The notes beneath the pieces were generated by a model. The model did not search any database. It was not told the DNA's origin and worked only from the letters and a program-made list of their open reading frames with translations. Shown piece after piece: positions 1-6,692 of a stretch of 11,950 bases of DNA. Origin of the DNA: DATJLQ01 sp035509415 (GTDB taxonomy: Bacteria; Pseudomonadota; Alphaproteobacteria; JACZXZ01); the NCBI GenBank assembly GCA_035509415.1, contig DATJLQ010000064.1, forward strand, positions 1 through 11,950. Direction: 5' to 3'. Position numbers and translations under genes: made by a program. Numbering within the stretch: the first letter of the stretch is position 1; each line of letters starts with the position of its first letter.

Positions 1-1
1 G

Positions 2-937
2 CCCGATGCGCGCATCATCTCGCGCGCGACGGTGCCCGGCGGACCCTATTATCCCCGGAAGAACCTGATGGTCATGGCGGCGCTCATCGTGTCCGCGGTC
101 GTGGGCATGGCGCTCGCGGTGGTGACCGAGCTGTTCGACCAAGGCTTCCGCTCGCTCGGCCAGATCGAGTCCGCGACCGGCTTGCCGACCTTGGCGATGA
201 TCCCCGCGCTCAAGGAAGGCGAGTCCGAAGGGAAGCGCCCGCACGAGGTCGCGGTCGAGCGGCCCAACTCGTCCTACGGCGAGGCGATCCGAACGCTGCG
301 CACGGGGCTGTTGCTGACCCGCATCGATCATCCGCCGCGCACGATCATGCTCACCTCGTCCGTGCCGGGCGAGGGGAAGACCTCGCTCGCCCTTTCGCTC
401 GCCTGCTCCGCCGCGCGCTCGGCCCAGAAGGCGATCGTGATCGACTGCGACTTCCGCCATCCGAACATGCACAACTACCTCGAATACCCGAACAAGACCG
501 GTCTTACGGATTTCCTCGCGGGCCAGGCCTCGCTCGAGGACGTGGTGGAGATCGATCCGCGCTCGGGCGTCCACTTCATCACGGCCGGAAGCCGCGCGCC
601 GAATCCCGTCGATCTCCTCGGCTCCCAGGAAATGAAGAAACTGCTCGCGCGCCTTTCGTCGCTCTACGACATCGTCGTGATCGACGCGCCGCCGGTGTTG
701 CCGGTGTCGGACGCGCTCGTGCTGGTGCGCATCGTCGACAAGACGGTCTATCTCGTGCGTTGGGAGAAGACCAAGCGCGACACCGCGCTCAACGGGCTCA
801 AGATGCTGGTCGAGGCGGGGGCCGACATCGCCGGCATCTGCCTGACCCAGGTCGACCTCAAGAAGCACGCCCAGTACTACTACTCGGACTCGGGCTACTA
901 CTACGCGAGCGGCTACAAGAACTATTACGTCGAGTAG
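2..937 (+). CDS. Wzc/ExoP-type polysaccharide tyrosine autokinase, C-terminal part (5' end outside window)
   Basis: Bacterial tyrosine kinases of this type (BY-kinases) sit in the inner membrane and control chain length and export of exopolysaccharide or capsule. The reading frame is open to the window edge. The first residues (PDARIISRATVPGGPYYPRK) match the end of the periplasmic chain-length domain, so the GTG at 32 is internal and the gene starts upstream. The 311 visible residues hold, in order, the second membrane segment (about residues 22-42), the ERPNSSYGEAIRTLR linker, Walker A SSVPGEGKT (about 119-127), Walker A' VIDCDFRHP (about 146-154) and Walker B VVIDAPP (about 225-231). The C-terminus carries a cluster of nine tyrosines in the last 21 residues, the usual autophosphorylation tail. 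A hairpin terminator follows 27 bases after the stop. Family assignment is firm; the polysaccharide served is unknown. Confidence 0.93.
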   Translation, partial: PDARIISRATVPGGPYYPRKNLMVMAALIVSAVVGMALAVVTELFDQGFRSLGQIESATGLPTLAMIPALKEGESEGKRPHEVAVERPNSSYGEAIRTLRTGLLLTRIDHPPRTIMLTSSVPGEGKTSLALSLACSAARSAQKAIVIDCDFRHPNMHNYLEYPNKTGLTDFLAGQASLEDVVEIDPRSGVHFITAGSRAPNPVDLLGSQEMKKLLARLSSLYDIVVIDAPPVLPVSDALVLVRIVDKTVYLVRWEKTKRDTALNGLKMLVEAGADIAGICLTQVDLKKHAQYYYSDSGYYYASGYKNYYVE

Positions 938-964
938 CGCGACCGCCTCGGAATCGCTTGGAAC

Positions 965-999
965 GGCCGCCGCCCCGCACGGGCGGCGGTTCGCGTTTT
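965..999 (+). terminator. Rho-independent terminator of the tyrosine kinase gene
   Basis: A perfect 9-bp stem, CCGCCGCCC (967-975) with GGGCGGCGG (981-989), encloses the loop CGCAC. Two G-T pairs extend it, and TTTT follows at 996-999. It starts 27 bases after the kinase stop codon. The T-run is short and offset by a few bases, but stem strength and position support termination here. Confidence 0.75.
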
Positions 1000-1022
1000 G
1001 GGCCAAGGCAAATCCGGCCCGG

Positions 1023-1210
1023 TAGTGACGCAGTTTGAAACGCCGGCCATGGTCGAAGTTCGCGTCATCACCGGGCCCCCGGGACCGGCCGTCGGCCGGC
1101 CCGAGGTCAAGCTTCACGTCCCGGTGATCCAGGTCTTTCCAGCGCTAAGGCGTGGATGGCCGGACCAAGTCCGGCCATGACCCATGCCAGGATTTCAAAC
1201 TGAGGCACAA
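1023..1210. repeat. MITE-like intergenic element with imperfect terminal inverted repeats
   Basis: The left end (1029-1052) reads CGCAGTTTGAAA then CGCCGGCCATGG. The reverse complement of the right end (1182-1204) reads CTCAGTTTGAAA then TCCTGGCATGG, so the ends are about 24-bp imperfect inverted repeats sharing the core CAGTTTGAAA. Inside lie further inverted repeats: ATCACCGGG (1067-1075) with CCCGGTGAT (1120-1128), CCGGCC-GTC-GGCCGG (1085-1099), and a perfect 10-bp hairpin at 1156-1178. There is no coding capacity. It sits in the 434-base gene-free stretch 938-1371, whose other contents are the kinase terminator and a candidate promoter. It could be a small non-autonomous element or a mosaic of palindromic repeats. 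One copy cannot decide, and no target-site duplication is evident. Confidence 0.5.
1156..1178. repeat. Perfect 23-bp palindrome, REP-like
   Basis: ATGGCCGGAC (1156-1165) and GTCCGGCCAT (1169-1178) are exact reverse complements around a CAA loop, preceded by GGCGTGG. From memory, palindromes of the form GTGGATGGCCGGG...CCCGGCCATGACG recur between genes in many alphaproteobacterial genomes. The palindrome is seen directly; the family link is recalled. Confidence 0.6.
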
Positions 1211-1228
1211 CTCCCGGCCCCCGAGCCC

Positions 1229-1258
1229 TTTTCATTCGGCACCCGGCCGGCGTATGAT
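1229..1258 (+). promoter_or_regulatory. Candidate sigma-70 promoter for the 1372-2690 gene pair
   Basis: A TATGAT -10 box (1253-1258, 5 of 6 consensus bases) lies 18 bases after TTTTCA (1229-1234, 4 of 6). Transcription would start near 1265, leaving a leader of about 107 bases before the ATG at 1372. It lies after the kinase terminator and outside the MITE-like element. No operator-like palindrome is visible around it. Confidence 0.35.
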
Positions 1259-1371
1259 GCGCCCCCGCCTCGTGTGACTGGAGCCAATCCCAAGATGATC
1301 GAGCCGCAAACACCGCGCACTTGCCTCGGGCGTCGCGCGCGCGAAACCTTGACGTCCGCTGCGGTGCGCCC

Positions 1372-1887
1372 ATGAACGCCGGCCGTGGCGCGCCGGCCTC
1401 GGTGTCGGAGATCGTCGGCAGCTTCGCGCAACGCGAGCCGTTCAAGGCCGCGGTCGAGGATTTGCGCGCGGCCGGCTTCGCCCATGCCGACCTCTCGGTG
1501 CTCGAGAGCCACGATTCGCTCGAGGCGTCCGAAAGCCGCAAGGAGGCGTGGCGCGACACGCTGCGCGGCCTCGTGGGCGAGGCCCGCTTCATCGAGCCGA
1601 TCACCGCGGCCGGGTTGATCCTGCTCGCCTCGGGCACCGTGGGGGCGCTCATCTCGGGCGCCATCGCGGCCGGGCTCGGCGGCGTCGCGGTCTACGAGGT
1701 CCTGGGCGAGGTTAGCGCGGCACCCCACACCAAGGCCTTCGCGGCCGCGCTCAAGAGCGGGGCGGTCCTGCTTTGGGTGCGCGCGGAGACGGTCGAGCGC
1801 CAGGCCGCGGCGCGCGCGATCCTCGAGCGCCACGGTGCCGCCGGCATTCACCTCCATCGACGCGAAGCCGAAAAGGAGCGCTCATGA
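1372..1887 (+). CDS. Conserved hypothetical membrane protein (stress-protein-like alpha/beta module plus hydrophobic hairpin)
   Basis: A 171-residue protein of unknown function. The N-terminal third (SEIVGSFAQREPFKAAVEDLRAAGF, about residues 11-35) resembles the sequence-variation module of general-stress 17M/YflT-like proteins, which often pair with membrane segments. A glycine-rich hydrophobic stretch at about 80-110 (GTVGALISGAIAAGLGG) looks like a two-pass hairpin or glycine zipper. The C-terminus repeats the alpha/beta pattern (GAVLLWVRAETVE...AAARAILERHGAAGIHLHR). The frame is open back to a TTG at 1321, but the ATG at 1372 begins the recognisable domain, so I chose it. No strong ribosome site precedes either. 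The stop codon overlaps the aldolase start as ATGA, suggesting translational coupling. The function is unknown and the fold resemblance is weak. Confidence 0.7.
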   Translation: MNAGRGAPASVSEIVGSFAQREPFKAAVEDLRAAGFAHADLSVLESHDSLEASESRKEAWRDTLRGLVGEARFIEPITAAGLILLASGTVGALISGAIAAGLGGVAVYEVLGEVSAAPHTKAFAAALKSGAVLLWVRAETVERQAAARAILERHGAAGIHLHRREAEKERS

Positions 1888-2690
1888 GGCCCAACAATCT
1901 GCGCACCGTCTGGCAGCGGGGCGGCCAGGTCCTGAACGGCTGGCTCGGCATCCCGAACAGCTTCTCGGCCGAGGTCATGGCCCAGCTGGGCTGGGATTCG
2001 CTCGTGATCGACCTGCAGCACGGGCTCATCGACTACCAGGTCGCGGTCGGCATGATGCAGGCGATCTCGACCACGCCGACCACGCCCATGGTGCGCGTGC
2101 CGTGGAACGATCCCGCGATCATCATGAAATGCCTCGACGCCGGCGCCTACGGCGTGATCTGCCCGATGGTCAATACGCGCGCCGACGCCGAGCGCTTCGT
2201 GGGCGCCTGCCGCTTCCCGCCCAAGGGCTATCGCAGCTCGGGGCCGATCCGCGCCATCATCTACGGCGGCGGCGACTACCAGGCGAAATCGGACGAGACC
2301 ATCGTGGCGCTCGCCATGATCGAGACCGTCGAGGGCATGAAGAACCTCGACGCGATCGCCGCGACCCCCGGACTCGACGGGATCTATATCGGGCCCAACG
2401 ACCTCTCGATCTCGATGGGGAAGAAGCCCGGGCTCGACCAGACCGACCCGGACGTCGTGGCCGCGATCGGCCGCATCCTCGCGGCCTGCCGCAAGGCGGG
2501 CATCAAGGCCTGCGTGCATACGGCGAGCGTCGCCTATGCCAAGAGCATGCTCGCGAAGGGCTTCGATCTCGTGACCGTGCTGAGCGACAACCGGCTCTTG
2601 GCCGCCTACGGCGCCCAGGTGGTGGGCGAGGTCCGCGGCGCCATGGGGAAGGACGCGGGCGGGGCGAAGGATCCGGGCGGCGTCGTGTGA
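1884..2690 (+). CDS. HpcH/HpaI family aldolase (class II, 2-oxo acid aldolase)
   Basis: A 268-residue cytoplasmic enzyme of the HpcH/HpaI aldolase/citrate lyase family. Members cleave or form 2-keto-3-deoxy acids to pyruvate plus an aldehyde, using a divalent metal. Visible active-site features are the catalytic His of DLQHG (H46), the pyruvate-binding Arg of VRVPWND (R71), the metal ligand Glu of MIETVEG (E147) and the metal ligand Asp of IGPNDLS (D173). All match the E. coli HpaI pattern of H45, R70, E149 and D175. AAAGGAG lies 5-6 bases before the ATG, and the start overlaps the upstream stop by four bases. The natural substrate cannot be read from sequence. Candidates are 4-hydroxy-2-oxoheptanedioate and 2-dehydro-3-deoxyglucarate, and no pathway genes lie nearby to decide. 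The Gly- and Lys-rich tail (after about residue 253) is probably disordered. Confidence 0.9.
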   Translation: MRPNNLRTVWQRGGQVLNGWLGIPNSFSAEVMAQLGWDSLVIDLQHGLIDYQVAVGMMQAISTTPTTPMVRVPWNDPAIIMKCLDAGAYGVICPMVNTRADAERFVGACRFPPKGYRSSGPIRAIIYGGGDYQAKSDETIVALAMIETVEGMKNLDAIAATPGLDGIYIGPNDLSISMGKKPGLDQTDPDVVAAIGRILAACRKAGIKACVHTASVAYAKSMLAKGFDLVTVLSDNRLLAAYGAQVVGEVRGAMGKDAGGAKDPGGVV

Positions 2691-2723
2691 GGCTTGCCGC
2701 CGTCTAGCGCCTGCCTTTTTCTT

Positions 2724-2751
2724 CGTCACCCCCGCGAAAGCGAGGGTCCAG
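2724..2751 (+). repeat. REP-like palindrome, copy A
   Basis: CGTCACCCCCGCGAAAGCGAGG followed by GTCCAG forms a hairpin: ACCCCCGC (2728-2735), loop GAAA, GCGAGGGT (2740-2747), with one mismatch in eight pairs. It resembles the widespread alphaproteobacterial repeat CGTCATTCCCGCGAAAGCGG. It lies 3' of both the aldolase gene and the frameshifted gene. Copy B, in opposite orientation, is at 3182-3210. Confidence 0.65.
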
Positions 2752-2760
2752 ACCGGCGTC

Positions 2761-3145
2761 TCAGCGTGACCCGTGCGCCGACCAATGGTCGTGAAGCTTC
2801 GACATCTCGATTGCCCAGGAATCCTCCTCGCGCGGTGTCCCGACCGAGATGGCGCGCAAGCTTGAAAAAGCCCGAACCGGGCTGCATGTCCCCGGTCTTG
2901 TGGACGACGACCGCCGTAAGCATTCCGCGTCCCGCCGCATCCTCTTCAGACGATGTTTCGCCCAATAGGTGGAACGACGCCTCGTCGTTCGGTCCGAACG
3001 CGTACGCGCCGATTTCGCGAGCAAGATCGCTGTAGGATATTATGTCCCGGGACCGGGCGCGCCGAATCATCGCCGCCCGAGCTTGCTCCTTGGCCGCGCT
3101 CCAAATCGTGGACGGAATTCCGAAGTCCGTGTGGGGCCAAAGCAT
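2761..3145 (-). pseudogene. Small conserved hypothetical protein, frameshifted near its C-terminus
   Basis: Reading leftward from the ATG at 3145, one frame gives about 104 residues with a strongly family-like sequence: IPSTIWSAAKEQARAAM, ISYSDLAREI, SSEEDAAGRGMLTAVVVHK, GDMQPGSGFF, then LARHLGRDT. Past about 2834 that frame stops looking like the family. The expected C-terminus (EEDSWAIEMSKLHDHWS) appears in the next frame and ends at the TGA at 2761-2763. I recall many bacterial hypothetical proteins of about 120-130 residues with this block order and a closing W-x(8-12)-HxxW pattern. A lost CG pair in the GCGCG run near 2828-2836 would explain the shift and restore about 128 residues. Alternative starts are ATGs at 3172 (AGGA upstream) and 3181. 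A sequencing error or programmed frameshift remains possible. Function unknown. Confidence 0.75.
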
Positions 3146-3181
3146 TTTCTCCCCGTCGGCGCGCGACGACATTCGGACCAT

Positions 3182-3210
3182 CCTGGAGTCCCGCTTGCGC
3201 GGGAACGACG
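3182..3210 (-). repeat. REP-like palindrome, copy B (inverted relative to copy A)
   Basis: On the minus strand this reads CGTCGTTCCCGCGCAAGCGG then GACTCCAGG. The stem is TCCCGC (3189-3194) with GCGGGA (3199-3204) around TTGC. It shares the CGTC...CCCGCG-AAGCG-GG...TCCAG layout with copy A but points the other way. The two copies flank the frameshifted gene closely on both sides. Confidence 0.65.
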
Positions 3211-3233
3211 GGAAGGGACTGGCTTTGAGACCT

Positions 3234-3248
3234 GCGGGCTGCGCCCGC
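3234..3248 (-). terminator. Possible terminator hairpin after the Anbu gene
   Basis: GCGGGC and GCCCGC form a perfect 6-bp stem with a 3-base loop, one base past the Anbu stop codon on the minus strand. There is no T-run after it, so it may only protect the transcript end or do nothing. Confidence 0.3.
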
Positions 3249-3249
3249 C

Positions 3250-3990
3250 TCAATGCCCGTTGAGCCAATCGGGGTCGGGCAGCTCCTTGAACACGGTGCG
3301 GATGCCGTCCATCCAGGCGGTGCGCAGGCCGTTGAAGTAGCGGTCGTTCTCCTCGATGTGGCGCAGCGCGTAGAGCTTCAAGGCACCGCGGCGATAGACC
3401 GCGAGGTCGATTGGCATGCCGACCGTGAGATTGGAGCGCAGCGTCGAATCGATCGAGATCAAGATGCATTTGGTCGCCGCGCGCAGCACGGTGTTGGGTC
3501 GGATGATGCGATCGATGATGGGCTTGCCGTACTTCGCCTCGCCGAGCTGGAAGTAGGGAGTCTCCGCGGTCGCCTCGACGAAATTGCCCGCCGAATAGAT
3601 CTGGTAGAGGCGCATCTCGCCGCCCGCGATCTGGCCGCCGAGGATGAAGGAGACGTTGAAGTCCGTGCCCTGGGCGCGGAGCGCCTCGCCGTCGAGCCGG
3701 TACATCTCGCGCACCGCCGCCCCCACCAGCCGCGCCGCGTCGAGCATGCTCGGCACGTTGACCATGGTGTGCTTGTTGCCCGGGCCCATCTCGATCCCCT
3801 CGTTGAGGAGCGTGATGGCCGACTGGCACACCGCGAGGTTGCCCGCGCTCAGGAGCACGAGCGCCCGGTCGCCCGGCTGCCACACGGTCATTTTCTTGAA
3901 GGTCGCGATGTTGTCGACGCCCGCGTTGGTGCGCGAGTCCGACGCGAAGACGAGCCCCTCGTTCATCTGAGCGGCGACGCAATAGGTCAT
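3250..3990 (-). CDS. Anbu, proteasome-like peptidase (ancestral beta subunit)
   Basis: A 246-residue Ntn-hydrolase of the Anbu (bacterial proteasome-related) family, close to the usual length. The N-terminus MTYCVAAQMNEGLVFASDSR has the expected features. T2 would become the N-terminal nucleophile after methionine removal, ASDSR contains the conserved Asp (D18), and FKKM supplies the conserved Lys (K32 or K33). Other family blocks include DRALVLLSAGNLA, GTDFNVSFILGGQ, LGEAKYGKPIIDR and SIDSTLRSNLTVGMPIDL. Anbu proteins assemble into ring or lock-washer oligomers. Their substrates are unknown and reported peptidase activity is weak. AGGGAAA lies about 9 bases before the ATG. It is the last gene of the ATP-grasp/alpha-E/Anbu set, 142 bases after the alpha-E stop, where a transglutaminase-like gene is often found in other genomes. 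Confidence 0.93.
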   Translation of the reverse strand: MTYCVAAQMNEGLVFASDSRTNAGVDNIATFKKMTVWQPGDRALVLLSAGNLAVCQSAITLLNEGIEMGPGNKHTMVNVPSMLDAARLVGAAVREMYRLDGEALRAQGTDFNVSFILGGQIAGGEMRLYQIYSAGNFVEATAETPYFQLGEAKYGKPIIDRIIRPNTVLRAATKCILISIDSTLRSNLTVGMPIDLAVYRRGALKLYALRHIEENDRYFNGLRTAWMDGIRTVFKELPDPDWLNGH

Positions 3991-4080
3991 GGAGGCGTTT
4001 CCCTGGTTTCTTGGCCCTCGAGGGGCGGAGTCTAGTGTGCGGCGGAGGGGGTGGCAATCGCGCCGGAGCGGCGTGGCGCG

Positions 4081-4145
4081 CCAGTCGAGCGGCCCAGTCG
4101 AGCGACCCGGTCGAGCGCTCTAATCGAGTGCGCTAATCGAGCGCC
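4081..4145. repeat. Five tandem 13-bp repeats over the 3' end of the alpha-E gene
   Basis: The units are CCAGTCGAGCGGC, CCAGTCGAGCGAC, CCGGTCGAGCGCT, CTAATCGAGTGCG and CTAATCGAGCGCC, at 4081, 4094, 4107, 4120 and 4133, all sharing TCGAG. The unit at 4133-4145 contains the end and stop codon (TAG) of the alpha-E gene on the minus strand. The others fill the gap towards the Anbu gene. The unit is not a multiple of three, so the repeat would not have grown as coding sequence. Slippage duplication of the gene end is the simplest origin. Confidence 0.85.
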
Positions 4146-5080
4146 ATGAAATCGCGCGCGATCGACTTGCCGAGCTCGATGTTGCGGTCGATGGTCTCGG
4201 TCAGGTACTCGTGGAGGCCCTGGTCGAACACCTGGTCCATGCTGCCGTAGCGGAGGCGCGAGCACATGCTGGCCGCGAGCCGGGTCGATTCGTAGTCGTG
4301 GCCGTAGAGGGCGCGAAGCTCGACCAGCAAGCGCTCGGTCTCCGAGAGGCAGGCGACCAGGCTGCGCGGCATGTCGGGGCGCAGGATCAGGAGCTCGGCC
4401 ACGCGCCGCGGCACGATCACGTCGCGGTAGATCTTGCGGTAGGCGCGGAACGCGCTCACCGAGCGCAGGATCGCGGCCCATTGGTAATAGTCGACGGCAC
4501 CCCCCACGTCGGCCGGGCTCGGCAGCAGCACGTGGTACTTCACGTCGAGGATGCGCGCGGTCGAATCCGCGCGCTCGAGGAACCCGCCCAGGCGCACGAA
4601 ATGGTACGCCTCGTCGCGTTGCATGGTGCCGTAGGAGACGCCGCGGAACAGGTGGCTGCGCTCCTTGACCCAGTCGAAGAACTCGCGGCTGCCGCGGCCC
4701 TTGACCGCGGGATAGTCGAGGTTGCGCACCTCGAGCCAGGTGTCGTTGAGGCTCTCCCACATCTCGTTGGTGATCTGGGCGCGCATGGCGCGCGCGTTCT
4801 CGCGCGCGGCCTGGAGCGACGAGCGGATCGAGGAGCGGTTCTCGAGATCGGTCGCGAGATAGGCGATCACGCTGTCCGCGTTGTAGACGCCGTTCTTCGC
4901 CGTGTAATCGACCTCGCAGCCCGCGATGATGATCGCCGATTCCCATTGGGTGCGCTGCTGCACCGCGTCGCCCGGCAAGAGCGCCATGCGATAGGCGACG
5001 TCGAGCATGCGCGCCATGTTCTCGGCGCGCTCCATGTAGCGCGCCATCCAGTAGAGATTGTCGGCCGCGCGGCTCAGCAA
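4133..5080 (-). CDS. Alpha-E domain protein (DUF403)
   Basis: A 315-residue all-helical alpha-E (DUF403) protein, a family that regularly accompanies circularly permuted ATP-grasp enzymes and Anbu. The N-terminal signature MLSRAADNLYWMARYMERAE is characteristic and full length (about 310-320 residues is usual). The start codon is TTG at 5080. I chose it because the family begins exactly here and GGAGGG (5089-5094) lies 8 bases upstream. Other family-like blocks are RSSLQAARENARAMRAQI, FVRLGGFLERADSTARILDVKY and the C-terminal ETIDRNIELGKSIARDF. The biochemical role is unknown; it is proposed to act with the ATP-grasp protein in peptide-bond formation. It starts 61 bases after the ATP-grasp stop, consistent with an operon. 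Confidence 0.92.
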   Translation of the reverse strand: MLSRAADNLYWMARYMERAENMARMLDVAYRMALLPGDAVQQRTQWESAIIIAGCEVDYTAKNGVYNADSVIAYLATDLENRSSIRSSLQAARENARAMRAQITNEMWESLNDTWLEVRNLDYPAVKGRGSREFFDWVKERSHLFRGVSYGTMQRDEAYHFVRLGGFLERADSTARILDVKYHVLLPSPADVGGAVDYYQWAAILRSVSAFRAYRKIYRDVIVPRRVAELLILRPDMPRSLVACLSETERLLVELRALYGHDYESTRLAASMCSRLRYGSMDQVFDQGLHEYLTETIDRNIELGKSIARDFMALD

Positions 5081-5141
5081 TTCCTCAGCCCTCCGACGAC
5101 CGGTACGCGTTTCCGGAAGCCCCCATCCGCCGAGCCCCCGG

Positions 5142-6563
5142 TCATGCTTCGAGCACCCAGGTATCCTTGGTCCCCCCGCCCTGGCTCGAGTTCACCACGA
5201 GCGAGCCCTCGCGCAACGCGACCCGCGTGAGGCCGCCGGGCACCACGGTCATCTTCTCGCCCGAGAGCACGAAGGGCCGGAGATCGACGTGGCGCGGCGC
5301 CACCCCCTCGGAGACGAAGGTCGGGCAGGTCGAAAGCGCCAAGGTGGGCTGCGCGATGTAGTTGGTGGGCTTCGCCTTGATGAGCGCCTTGAAGGTCTCG
5401 ATCTCCTGCTTGGTCGCGCGCGGGCCGATCAGCATGCCGTAGCCGCCCGAGCCGTGGACTTCCTTGACCACGAGGTCCTTGAGGTTGTCGAGCGCGTAGG
5501 CGAGGCCCTCCTTGTCGCGCAAGCGCCAGGTCGGCACGTTGTCGAGGATCGGCTCCTCGCCCAGATAGAAGCGCACGATCTCGGGCACGTAGGCGTAGAC
5601 CGCCTTGTCGTCGGCGATGCCGGTTCCGACCGCGTTCGCCAGCGTCACGTGCCCCGCCTTGTAGGCGGCGAAGAGGCCGGTGCAGCCGAGCGCCGAATCG
5701 GGCCGGAAGGTCGCGGGGTCGAGGAACGCGTCGTCGATGCGGCGGTAGATCACGTCGACCTTTTGCAGCCCGGCCGCGGTGCGCATGTAGACGCGGTTGT
5801 CGCGCGTGATGAGATCCTGTCCCTCGACCAGCTCGACGCCCATCTGCTCGGCGAGGAACACGTGCTCGAAATAGGCGCTGTTGTAGGCGCCGGGCGTCAT
5901 GACCACGACCGTCGGGTCGGGCCCGCTGTCCTTGGGGGCGACCGAGCGGAGCGTCGTCAGGAGCTCGTCCGGGTAATGGCCCACGGGGGCGACCCGGTGG
6001 CCCGCGAACAGCTCGGGGAACAGGCGCATCATCACTTCGCGGTTCTCGAGCATGTAGGACACGCCCGAGGGCGTGCGCAGATTGTCCTCGAGCACGTAGA
6101 ACTGGCGCTCGTCGGTGCGCACCAGGTCGATCCCGGCGACGTGGGTGTAGACGCCGTGCGGCAGCTCGATGCCCGCCATCTCGTGCCGGTACTGGTCGTT
6201 TTCGAGCACGAGGTCGGCCGGGATCTTGCCGGCCTTGAGGATCTCCTGGGTCGAGTAGAGATCGCCGATGAACATGTTGAGCGCCTTGACGCGCTGCATC
6301 AGCCCGTCGGCGAGAAAGCGCCACTCGTCCGCCGCGATCACGCGCGGGATGATGTCGAACGGGATGAGGCGCTCGACGTCGCCGCCCTCGCCGTAGACCG
6401 CGAAGGTGATGCCGATGCGCCGGAACAGGATGTCGGCCTCGCGCCGCTTGCGCTCGAATTGGTCGGCGGGCGTGCTCTGGACCCACTCCGCGAGCGCGGC
6501 ATAGGGCTCGCGCACGCGCTCGGCGCCGTTGCCCATCTCGTCGAAGACGGATTTCACGGCCAT
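5142..6563 (-). CDS. Circularly permuted ATP-grasp protein (DUF404/DUF407, predicted amidoligase)
   Basis: A 473-residue enzyme of the circularly permuted ATP-grasp family. Such proteins are predicted from fold and context to form peptide or amide bonds with ATP; no substrate is known. Family blocks in order are VLEDNLRTPSGVSYMLENR (about 157-175), DVIYRRIDD (270-278), GTGIADDKAVYAYVP (313-327), the glycine-rich VVKEVHGSGGYGM (365-377), HVDLRPFVL (425-433) and the C-terminal VNSSQGGGTKDTWVL. The frame stays open 83 codons further upstream, to 6812, but that stretch is Ala/Pro/Arg-rich and unlike the family. I therefore chose the ATG at 6563, which gives the usual length. The ribosome site there is poor; a GTG four codons upstream with GGATG before it is an alternative. 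It is the first gene of the ATP-grasp/alpha-E/Anbu unit, behind a candidate promoter at 6693-6721. Confidence 0.92.
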   Translation of the reverse strand: MAVKSVFDEMGNGAERVREPYAALAEWVQSTPADQFERKRREADILFRRIGITFAVYGEGGDVERLIPFDIIPRVIAADEWRFLADGLMQRVKALNMFIGDLYSTQEILKAGKIPADLVLENDQYRHEMAGIELPHGVYTHVAGIDLVRTDERQFYVLEDNLRTPSGVSYMLENREVMMRLFPELFAGHRVAPVGHYPDELLTTLRSVAPKDSGPDPTVVVMTPGAYNSAYFEHVFLAEQMGVELVEGQDLITRDNRVYMRTAAGLQKVDVIYRRIDDAFLDPATFRPDSALGCTGLFAAYKAGHVTLANAVGTGIADDKAVYAYVPEIVRFYLGEEPILDNVPTWRLRDKEGLAYALDNLKDLVVKEVHGSGGYGMLIGPRATKQEIETFKALIKAKPTNYIAQPTLALSTCPTFVSEGVAPRHVDLRPFVLSGEKMTVVPGGLTRVALREGSLVVNSSQGGGTKDTWVLEA

Positions 6564-6692
6564 CGTGGCTGCCACATCGACATCCAATCCGCCGGATGCG
6601 ACCCGCGGAAGCGCGGGTGCGGTTGATTCGTCCGCCGGCGGCGCCGCGGCTCGCGGGCCGGGTGCGGTCCGCAAGCGGCGGGCTCGGAGGAA

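Noticed and set aside
2691..2723. A terminator after the aldolase gene, from the T-run at 2716-2720
   Set aside because: No convincing stem precedes the TTTTT; only scattered 3-4 bp complementarity is present.
2726..4057. A 443-codon minus-strand frame spanning the Anbu gene and the small frameshifted gene
   Set aside because: Its first two thirds are an out-of-frame shadow of Anbu, rich in Arg and Pro. Only the part after the REP (left of 3181) is real coding sequence, so it is not a fusion.
3991..4132. A remnant of a transglutaminase gene between alpha-E and Anbu
   Set aside because: I examined all frames of this 142-base gap and saw only the tandem repeat and a short spacer, with no transglutaminase-like residues.
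5058..6626. A 522-codon open frame on the plus strand opposite the ATP-grasp and alpha-E genes
   Set aside because: Its product is His/Arg/Glu/Ala-rich with no domain, the usual antisense shadow in GC-rich DNA; the minus-strand proteins carry clear family motifs.
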